Of a DNA stretch of 64,000 nt, positions 55,500 to 64,000 are shown one piece after another; position 1 is the stretch's first letter, and each line of letters begins with the position of its first letter. The position numbers and the translations under genes are program-made. Below the pieces are notes generated by a model. The model worked only from the letters and a program-made list of their open reading frames with translations. It was not told the DNA's origin and did no database searches. Source of the stretch: Pleurodeles waltl (lineage: Eukaryota; Chordata; Amphibia; Caudata; Salamandridae); assembly GCF_031143425.1 (NCBI RefSeq), contig NC_090438.1, positions 777,925,138 to 777,989,137 of the forward strand, read 5' to 3'.

Positions 55500-58400
55500 A
55501 GTTCCTTGAACTGAGAGGCACATATTTGTTTGAAGGGGACTAGGTCTGTGATTAGCATGTGGAAGTCATTTTCTTAATCTTGGTCTGTTGAAGAAGGTTG
55601 CTGGATGTCTTACTTATGATGTGTGTTCCAAGATCTTTCCTTTTGAGACAGGATGGTTTATGCTGGTGTCATTGAAGTCTTTGAATGAGCAGTCTATTTG
55701 GTGGTGCAAGGACTGCACCGCCAGGTGGTTTACAGGCCTGGCTTCTATTTTTATATGAATGCCAGTAAAATATTGGGAAAAGCAATGAAATCTGTTATGT
55801 TTTTCTATTAAGAGAAATAACCTAAAAGAGCAAACACTTGAGTACATAAGTTAAAAGTATATCAGAGCTGTCTAATTACTTCTAAAATATTATTGTAGCA
55901 AAGAGATTAATTCTTGCATGTTACAAAAAAATACTGATAATCTTACATTCATTTTTACCTACTACTCTTTTCCCTTCCACAATAACAACAAGTGAGAAAG
56001 GTGGCAACCATAGGCGGTGCAGTCTGGATTGTGGAATTCTGTGAAGATCATGTTAATTTCCTTGTATGGGCATTTGGTTTTGGAGATCCACTCAAAGGAG
56101 AGGAATCATTTTCCCCTCATGGATTTTGAAATCATGGTATGACACTGGAGGACTATTTTGTCATTATTATGGTTAGATTTGTTTCTGCTGCTGTTGTGGT
56201 TCATTGTGTTCTTTCTTTGGCTTCTTTATTTGTTAAACCCTGAGCTCTCTGGTGCATAGATAAGGTGCGTGGAAGTCCTGTCATGGTATCAGTCTGTTCC
56301 GAGTCAAACATTATTTCTGTTTATTTTAGTTCACAAAACCTCCCTTACTTGATTGATTGTGTTGTTCATATATAGAATTTGAATTTCCACAGGTCAGTAT
56401 TCTGGCAAGGCGAGTTGTGTGTTTTGGAATGTGCTTTTAATAAAGGTCATCATTGTTTCAGTGGCATAAAACAGATAGTTACAAGTTAATGACAAGTGAT
56501 TATGTTGGAGAGCGCAGCCTAGTCTTCTGTGGAAAAGAAACCATACATCTGGTGTGCTTTTCCTATCACACCATTTAATTACTTTACTGTGGCTCGAGTC
56601 ATAATGTTATACTTGTACCTAAGTTCAACATAGATACGTCAACAAATACGTTTGAAATATTATTCCCCAGGTAGCAGTGGGAAGGAAACACCCCCATAAC
56701 TAATGTCGTCTAGGAAAATGAGTTCCTTCACTGAGATAATACTTTTGCCATAAATGTCATTGACAAATGCAAATTTCCCACCTGTGAAAGTTCTGCAGGC
56801 ATGAATTGTACGCAACTGAATAGTTCTGGAATACTGTGCCATGGTTTTCGAGGTGTATTTATATAATTCCATAAGAAAAATCCACTAAAGCTGGATGTTA
56901 AGTCCAAATGGGACTCTAATCTAGTAAATGCTTATTTCATTTTTGACTTGATGGCATGATGTATTGAACATCTTACTTCCTTAATCGATCTGCAGTGAGT
57001 TTGCAGCATTTTGACCTTTATGCTGAACTTGTAAAATGTACTCATCAGCTGATGACATCATGTGATATTGGTATAATAACCGTTATACAATGGTCATTTC
57101 ATTTGAATTTGAACTGCACCACATACCCTGTGTTCTATATGTCTGTTTTACAGGCCCTCCATTTTATGTTCCTAGTTCTGTAATTGAAAAGTTATATGGT
57201 GAGTCTTTTCCTTAATTTTTATTATACATTGTGCAGATGAAGGACTATTTGTTATTTCACACCAGAAAAGCGTGCAAAATCTTTATATTCAATTAAGTGG
57301 TCTACAATTTTGTTTGCATATTTGTTTCTATTTCTCTTGTAGCCAGTAATTAGGTTTTTAGAGTGTATATTACAATCCCTTACCATAAATAAATCCATTT
57401 ATCAATCATGGTCCAGATGTAAAGCATCTGTGCAGTATGTGGAAGTCGGAGGACTTCACATCCTGGAACTCAAACAACATTGCCACAGGACTAGGTACAG
57501 GAACAGAGGATGGACGCAGTTAGAAAACCTAAGCAAGGTACCTATAAAGGCAGAGTTAAAAAAGGTTAAACACTGCTTTTTTGGTTTCACATCTTTGTAC
57601 TGAAAAGGTTCCTCTTCAAATAGTGCAACCATGTTACATCACCTCCTAAAAGTAACATATTCACACATATATTTTCTCTTTCCCTCCCTTTTCAACTAGT
57701 CTATCTGACATGAGTGTGAACGAAGTGGACCTTTTGTTCTGAACAACATTGCTATTAACACTGATCTCTTGAAAATATAGTTTACATATTGTCCTTGGTA
57801 AATACCAGTTGGTCAAGATCTTACATATCCATTGCTTTAAAATTAGTAGATAGAGGTAAGTGTTATTATTACTATTAATGCTGAAGACAAATGGGCAACA
57901 TAACAAGATAAAAAGAGTATCCCTGTGCTGTGCAGTATACTTTTTTACCAATAAAATTGTTCTGCACCTTCATGAGGGGGTTTTGCAGATTGGGCACTCG
58001 TGCCGACTTTCAGAATGATGCCTCCATGTGCCTTGCGGCTGCCAGCAGTTGTGCACTCAACACCTCAGCCATATCTTTTTCTAGTTTACATCATCTAATT
58101 CCTTTGTAAAGCCCTAATGTAAGCAGAAGATATTGGGGAATTCCAAGACAATAGCAGACTTCATATTTCTAAAATTAGATGTCTTAAGGCAAGCTGAAAA
58201 TATGAGGTCCTCAAATGGAGTCAATTTCCACACACCTCTCACCTCCACTCGAGACAATAACTTGTAGAGCTTCAGAACATAATGCAGGTAGTCCAACTCC
58301 CCAGCCCCAATGAGTCTGTTGTGTAGCCATTTTTAGCTATTGTTTTATACATGTTATTTTAGCAAACTAGGCCTGCCACTGTGCACTTCAACCTAGATAT

Positions 58401-58560
58401 ATTTTATTTTAGCTTTGTTATATTATTTTAACATAAGCCACATTTGCGGTCCTGTTTTATTTTCTCTATCTAGCTGTTCTTCATCTAGGTCAGCACTGCA
58501 TTCTAAAACAAGCCATTTCTTTCATGGTCACAGAAACATACACACTCTTACGTGGGGATC
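55500..58560. other. 3 kb with no assigned gene
   Basis: Includes a 70-codon minus frame (56872-56660; FAFVNDIYGKSIISVKEL) that looks protein-like and may be a retroviral remnant, but I cannot assign it. Nothing else recognised. Confidence 0.4.
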
Positions 58561-59233
58561 CTTTCCTGGAACATCAGATGTTTTATTATAAAAACACTAC
58601 TTTGACCCATGTACGCTAGAGGGAGAGTCCAGCCAGATGACCACAACTGTATGCTGATTGCTGATTGCTTCACTACAGCTGCTACAGGCCTTCTGCTCAA
58701 GTATGAGGAATGATGTCTTCCCAGGGGGAACTTGAAGGGCAGAATTAGAGCTTAACATGCTGTGCTCTAACATAGCTTAGGCAGGAACTATCCCTACAAA
58801 CCTCAGTGACAGGATGGTAGCGTTATTCTTGTGTTTTACTCTCCTTGTCACAATTTTAATCCTTTTGGGCTTCATCATCCTAGCTATTGAAATACATGCT
58901 TCATTATCTAAGATGCAGTCACTTCAATAAAACCTTGTTGTACTTTACTCTGCCTCTGATTGTCCTTGCATATGTGAGACTAATGTAACTGAGAGAAACG
59001 GATGATATCTGAGTGACCACGATTCCCCTGATGAGTCATTTATGTCATGCACCCAGTTGCCCCAATCATCCCTGCTCTTGGGTGGAGATGAGGCACTGCT
59101 AGTTAGCCGAAACAAACCCGGACTAGGACGACAGGTGTCACATGGTGCAAGATTATACTCAGTCCCCCTCAGTAAAGTGATTCTGCTGCCTGAATCCAGT
59201 AGTCTCTTTAGGATAATGAGAACTTATGTGACG
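58561..59233 (+). repeat. Probable 5' LTR region of ERV C
   Basis: Contains a polyadenylation signal (AATAAA, 58926-58931) followed by CCTTGTTGTACTTTACTCTG, a typical R/U5 layout. It ends just before a primer-site-like sequence. The final ~95 bp (59138-59232) reappear as a direct repeat at 63153-63246. The 5' boundary is not defined. Confidence 0.5.
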
Positions 59234-59234
59234 T

Positions 59235-59253
59235 GGTGCCGCCAACGTTTGGT
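59235..59253 (+). promoter_or_regulatory. Candidate primer-binding site of ERV C (tRNA-Lys-like)
   Basis: TGGTGCCGCCAACGTTTGG lies directly after the LTR-like segment and resembles the tRNA-Lys1,2 primer site used by spumaviruses and others, with a one-base insertion and a few changes. Position and resemblance support it; no tRNA was compared directly. Confidence 0.5.
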
Positions 59254-59435
59254 CAGGCACGAATTTTCAGGTCCTCTTGAGTATCTCTGTCTCACTACAT
59301 GCAAAGACACCTCAGTACTATTTACGGAGACATCCGTGGTATTGAGGATTTTTACCTCCTCAGCTAAGTAGTGAGTACCTAACTAACTCTGCAGGTTGTA
59401 AAGCTTGAACTCTAAAAGGATAATCCCCATTTGGT

Positions 59436-61014
59436 GTGCTTATCTCTGAACAAAATTTACCATTCACCACGGCGAACCCGCAATGGGTAGCAATTGCAGT
59501 CAATATGCCACCACCCCTTACTACGCATTTATTGACGTATGGCCTAACGGCCCAGGGGGTTCCAGTTACATTTGTTGTTGAAGCTCATGCAGCCTATAGA
59601 ACAGAAACTTTCTATTCTTGGGTCACATTTCCAGCAGTTGATGGGAACACAAATACATTTCACCACTATACACCTGCAACATACTTGCACAATGTAGAGC
59701 TTACGCATATTTAGAGATATCTCTCTCTCATCAAGACCATTATAATTGGCTTGATGGCACCCTACCACATACAATCTTACATGTTAGGTTAGGTCCTCTC
59801 AGTAATGATGGCCTTACCTGGCCTTTATTGGCCACATACATACTGCACCCTGATGCAGAAACCTTGCCAGTAGCTGAGGTTTGCTGCTTATATGCTGAAC
59901 TTATGGCAAAATACAGACTTTTAGTACAGTTTGTAATGCAAACATTAAATACAAACCCAGAACGTGCTGCTCCGGTGCAACCATGTGCAGCAACGCCAGG
60001 TATTAATCCTGCGACTGTGCATTTGATTATGGGTAAGGTACCTGCCAAATGGGAAGAGATTCCGTTTTGGTTAGCTCAAAAAATTAATGCACTGGAAGCA
60101 GTCTTTCCCCATGCAGGACTCTGGATAAGCATAGAATATTAATTATGTGCTTGCCATTTGGGATGGTTCCCACAGTAGATAACTGCAATAGATGGGGCAC
60201 GGTATTTGCCATGCTCTATACTACCGAACGCGGTACACCAACACTTACCAATCTTCTGGAAGTGTTAAAACAAGTTCAAGATGAATATGGGGCTGCCCAG
60301 ATCCTAGACTTGGGGATGCAACTTATGGGCAATTTTGCCACTGCATCTTCCATTATACTGAGTAACCGTAAAGGGGAAGCAGTTGCACTAGCGGCTCCGG
60401 GACGTTCCTCCACAGGATCAAGAACGTGAGCTGCCAAAGATAATCACGGAGACCCATTCTAGTATTGGTGGAGATAGTCTGGGGACCAGACCCATAAAAC
60501 CACAATTTCAGGGTAAATCTAATAAAGATTCTACCAAGCACCTGAGGGTTCTAAAAAACACTGGAATAAAAAACAACAAACACCTAAAAAAGAAAGGGGA
60601 GAATCTCCGCATTCAGAGACCCCTCAGAATGGATATAATTTCAGGAATAGAGAAAATATAAATACACCTGAGAGATATCAATATACTGATACACGCCAAT
60701 CTCGTTCCTTTCAGGACTCACCAGAAAAACGCAGTGAGAGAGGTGGGTAGTCAGAGCGGAGAACTGAGTATGTGAAACCAAGACAGGAATCACAACGCTC
60801 AACAGAAGTTTCTATTAAAAAAGAAGAGAAACTTCCCCAACAAAAACCCCAATTTAAAAAGAAAAAAGTGACAGCAGTTGCGATTCGTCATGCCACTCAG
60901 GAGGAGAGCTCTACTGAAGAACAAGACGTGGGCTCTATCTCTGCTAGTCAGCATAGCAGAGATCACAATAGTTCGTCGGAATCTTCAAGAGCATCTGGAG
61001 GTGAAAGTAACTGA
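59436..61014 (+). pseudogene. gag: Gag-like remnant of ERV C, basic tail and no zinc knuckle
   Basis: Frames 59436-59714, 59828-60142, 60145-60429 and 60772-61014 are consecutive and coding-like. The second includes an LCAELMAKY-type helix (here LYAELMAKYRLLVQFVM) and MGKVPAKWEEIPFWLAQKI; the third has TPTLTNLLEVLKQVQDEYG. The region 60530-60990 is rich in Lys, Arg, Gln and Ser (EKRSERGG, KPRQESQRSTEVSIKKEE). No C-x2-C-x4-H-x4-C box is present, which is a known peculiarity of spumavirus Gag. That link is inference. Frames are broken in several places. Role: particle assembly and nucleic-acid packaging. Confidence 0.6.
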
Positions 61015-61329
61015 TGACTTCTTACAAGTTGAAACTGCGGACATGCGTGTCTCCACGCCTGACTGGGTGTACAAAGTAACGATGCAGTTAGAAGGAGACA
61101 TTGAACGCCCAATTGACGCAATCTGTTGGGACCACGTTGTTAACATTTATGATATTTGACTGGCTGAAAAGGATTGGCCACCTGAATTTGTCTGTACTTG
61201 CCCATAAGGGGAAGAGGTTATCAAACCTTCTTTCTCGCCCCTTGTTCCCGATGAGCTTGCAAGATCCTTTGCCATTGATTGGGCAGTGGCGCAGTCACCC
61301 GCATTTTATTGCAGCCACGTAGGGTAGTA

Positions 61330-62641
61330 TAAAGATTCTCCCTATCATGTAATTCCAATTAAAAATCAACCCCAACCTCAACCCCAATACCCAATATAAC
61401 ATGATGCTAAAGCACCTGTGAGGGAAATCCTCACACAACTAGAGTACCAGGGCATAATTGAACCCTGTGTCTCACCAATGAATAATCCTCTATCCACTCT
61501 AGCTAATCCGGACCATTCATACAGAATAGTCTTAGACTACAGACACTTAAACAGTCATATACGCACATATGCTATACAAAACTCTCATAGTACAGCCCTT
61601 ATGAATGACATAGTGCGCAAAAAAAAGAAAACAACATTGGATATTTGCAGTGGCTTCTTCTGCCAAAATATAGCACCTGAGAGTAAAGACTTAACAAGTT
61701 TCAGCATACTAGGCTCCCAGAAAAAATTCTGTCATTTACCACAGGGGTACAAGAACAGTCCAGGACTGTTCATGGCTCAGGTAACTTCAATATTGCATGA
61801 CACTGACCCTGAAGCATTGTCCTATGTAGATCATATCTATCTTAAGGATGATGAATTACTGCAACATCTAAGACGGGTAGCCCACATTGTTGTAGGATTT
61901 GCCAAGTTCTGCTATAAATTCAATTTTAATAAAACAAAAATAGCCTTGCTTAGTGTCCTGTTTCTGGGATACGAATTATCAATTGAAGGAAAGAGCCTAG
62001 AGTCAAAATTCTTAGAAAAATGTGCACAGTTACAACCTCCAAATACAATTAAAAAATTCCAATCATTATTAGGTTTTCTGAATTTTGGCAGAATTTATAT
62101 TCCAGATTATGCATCATGCATCAAACCCTTATTTGACTTGATACATACTGACTTTTCCAGTAAATTCCGGACAGTCGAAGACACATACATCCTCAGAGCA
62201 TTGCAACAAGACATGCTTGCAGCACAACACCTACACACAAGGGACAATAAAAAACATCTGGTCATCAGAATAATTGTCGGTGCCATTGGTTTCACCTATG
62301 TAACATTCACGGAGGGTGAGACAGTCCCGATTGCATACAAATCACATTTGTACTCAACAGCAGAAAAACGTTTTGCTCCCACTGAGAAAATTCTCACAGC
62401 TGTTCAGATGGCTGTCATTAAAGAAAGACAACTAGCCCAGGGGAAATGCATTATAGTCGTATCTCCAATCCCAGCCCTCAAGGCTGTTACCAAAGCCAGC
62501 GTTCCAAACGCTAAAGCATTACATCCACATTGGATCCAATGGGCAACGTCTCTGACGGCCACTGATGTTGACTATATTTTTGACCCAAAGTTACGAACTC
62601 AAGAATTTTTGCGATATGAACTAGAATATATTGCCTGTTGA
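61330..62641 (+). pseudogene. pol: Retroviral pol remnant of ERV C (reverse transcriptase and connection domain)
   Basis: The 407-codon frame from 61418 covers fingers, palm and connection domains: LEYQGIIEPCVSPMNNPL, YRIVLDYRHLN, the first palm aspartate in TLDIC (residue 75), LPQGYKNSPGLF (107-118) and the catalytic box as YVDHIYL (136-142). The second box aspartate is His (CAT, 61832-61834), so catalysis would be lost. VLFLGYELS, QSLLGFLNFGR and PIAYKSHLYSTAEKRFAPTE follow, as in retroviral connection and RNase H leader regions. The start is upstream, because RT-like codons (HVIPIKNQPQPQPQYPI) precede at 61350-61400 before a stop. The frame ends at 62641 and the coding sequence continues in the next frame. 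Confidence 0.85.
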
Positions 62642-63143
62642 TCGATATCAAAGAGTCATGTACACTGATGGCTCAGCACAACCTGCTATAGGCACAAAGC
62701 ATCAATACTCTGCTGCTTCCTTCGAGTGCTTGTTTGGAACTCGGATGTATGTTCCAGATCTTGATGGTCCTGGCGTAGAGGTGGCAGAAACATCCTTTCA
62801 CATAAATGAACGTGTCACTGTCTTGCAGGACTTACAACAGTTCTGTGATGACAACACTTCTGCCAGTGTTGCCTTCTTAGGAATTAAGGATGTACCAATA
62901 ACATCGATCGGCTGGATTCCAAGGGCTGGGGATCTAGTACGTGAAAAAGTTGCTGTGAAAAAGGAGTTTGGTCCTTCCTATCGTGCACCGGTGCCAGTCC
63001 TGGGAGCACACGGTACCAGAACTGTTATTCTATCACCACTGCCTGTTTCTAAAGAAAACCGCTTTGTCTCATCGACAATGTCAAGTTACATCATGTGGCG
63101 GATTCTGCACAGCAGACCAGAAGGAACAACCAGTAGTACCTGA
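62631..63143 (+). pseudogene. RNase H start fused to integrase C-terminus (ERV C pol, internally deleted)
   Basis: The first ~30 codons (VMYTDGSAQPA) are the beginning of RNase H, with the first catalytic Asp in YTDGS. At about residue 31 (near 62721) the sequence changes to one matching the end of pol: GIKDVPITSIGWIPRAGDLV, KKEFGPSYRAPVPVLG and ENRFVS, which look like the SH3-like C-terminal domain of integrase. Most of RNase H and the integrase zinc and catalytic domains are therefore missing, yet the junction stays in frame. A frameshift also separates it from the preceding RT frame. This is a deletion product and not a new gene. Confidence 0.7.
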
Positions 63144-63152
63144 ATCCCTCTC

Positions 63153-63246
63153 ACATGGTGTGGGATTAGACTCAGTCCCCCACAGTACACGTGATTCTGC
63201 CTCCCAAATACAGTAGTCTCGTTTGGATAATGAGAACCTACGCAAG
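63153..63246 (+). repeat. Truncated 3' LTR remnant of ERV C
   Basis: From TCACATGGTGTGGGATTAGA to GATAATGAGAACCTACGCA it parallels 59138-59232 (TCACATGGTGCAAGATTATA to GATAATGAGAACTTATGTGA), about 80% by eye. Only the last ~95 bp of the LTR remain. Confidence 0.7.
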
Positions 63247-64000
63247 AAGTCCTTTATATATTGAGGGAAAGGTTAGATACCCTTGTGGTTTAACATATCT
63301 GTGACAGACTCACTGCTACCCCATGCCATTGTTAGCAACTCAATTCCTTGTAAACTAAAATAAAGCTCAGGCTTAGAAACGTGTATACGTTAGCAGCTAA
63401 TAGGAGAAGGGGGATAAGTGGTTAAGCCCATCCTCAGGGACTCATATATGATCCAAGGTTGTTCCTTTCTAGTAGGCCACTTCATATCTATCAATTTCCT
63501 CACCAGATCCCCTCCGCAAAATCTTTTTGTTTCAAAGATGCTTCAGTGCTCACCCAATTATTGAATTAAGTAAATGGGGTCATCAGATAATATTGTTAGA
63601 AATAATAATACAAATTTGGTGAACCCAGTCTTCAGCCCCTTTCAGGGAGACATTAGGGCTCTGCAAGCCTGTCTTGGTATGGAGTGTCTCTAAATGAACC
63701 CTAGTACATATGTCAGCCCCTGATGACTTAATTTGAGACAGTGGTTAATAGAACCTGAAATTGGTATAATAATCTTGGTGTTGCATTAGTTTTCCAATCG
63801 ATGAGCCTACCCAAGAACACATATCATCTGCCATGTTTTGTATTGTTTTGGGATATTGGGATAGTAATACTTATATATTAAACAGTATCACTATTGACAT
63901 TCTCCTTGAAATACCACAGTGAGTTGGACTCCTTGCAAATTGTAAGCACTGCATCAAAACCATTAATTGTTGTTTGATCAAGAGTTAAATTGCCTTTAAA
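63247..64000. other. End of window, nothing recognised
   Basis: No coding frame, tandem unit or element end identified. Confidence 0.5.

Larger units (their letters stand above)
59138..63246 (+). mobile_element. Endogenous retrovirus ERV C, spumavirus-like, internally deleted
   Basis: Order on the plus strand: LTR end, primer-site-like sequence, gag-like frames (59436-61014), pol (about 61330-62720), then an integrase C-terminal remnant and a truncated copy of the LTR end (63153-63246). The large gap-free RT/RNase H pol, the basic Gag tail without zinc knuckle and the primer site together suggest a foamy-virus-like lineage. No env is present. Stops, a mutated RT box and a large internal deletion make it inactive. 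Confidence 0.7.

Overview
This window looks like intergenic DNA from a very large, repeat-rich vertebrate genome. The best guess is a salamander, probably a newt of the Pleurodeles type. That is an inference from the kinds of repeats present (families remembered as common in newt sequence), the spliced transposon genes with GT/AG introns, a long-LTR retroelement, L1 and endogenous retrovirus copies, and the absence of any recognisable host gene. I see no bacterial-style operons, no rRNA or tRNA gene and no CRISPR array. Almost everything that can be named is a mobile element, a fragment of one, or a tandem repeat, and nearly every coding segment carries frameshifts or stops.

Layout. 1-3789: the right-hand part of a PIF/Harbinger transposon with a HARBI1-like nuclease gene (+) and a convergent Myb/SANT-like gene (-). 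4117-8430: an endogenous retrovirus fragment (ERV A, minus strand: gag, protease, start of pol), joined on its left to an inverted copy of its own gag start and to a piece of a ~316-bp repeat. 9.3-16.9 kb: three Harbinger-type MITEs, an AT-rich block holding ~140-bp and 63-bp tandem arrays, and a ~30-bp minisatellite. 17.2-19.5 kb: a possible TTAA-type (piggyBac-like) element with ~350-bp tandem units. 21.46-22.09 kb: a near-identical 318-bp tandem duplication. 23104-25886: a 2.78-kb solo LTR with a perfect 5-bp target duplication and a GC-rich hairpin array. 25.9-28.8 kb: hAT-like ends enclosing three younger insertions, one a 912-bp element made of successive hairpins.

30041-36068: a second Harbinger element with the same convergent two-gene plan, with a ~152-bp satellite inside its Myb-gene intron. 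36.3-44.3 kb: a third, longer Harbinger-type element in which only a three-exon Myb-like gene is visible; its large intron carries a ~316-bp repeat and an L1 fragment. 44.6-45.3 kb: a degenerate minisatellite. 48.2-48.9 kb: two more MITEs. 49.8-55.3 kb: a second ERV (ERV B, minus strand: end of pol, env), split by a 3.2-kb L1 that is flanked by a 15-bp target duplication. 58.9-63.2 kb: a third ERV (ERV C, plus strand) with a spumavirus-like look (tRNA-Lys-like primer site, basic Gag tail with no zinc knuckle, large RT/RNase H pol), internally deleted.

How the parts relate. The Harbinger nuclease and the Myb-like protein are the two proteins this superfamily needs for transposition. The five GGGCCTCATTA-type MITEs share the outermost end sequence of these elements, so they read as non-autonomous passengers of the same machinery. 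None of the protein genes here looks intact. The splice sites of the Harbinger genes are, however, well preserved and in matching phase, so the exon models are stronger than the reading frames.
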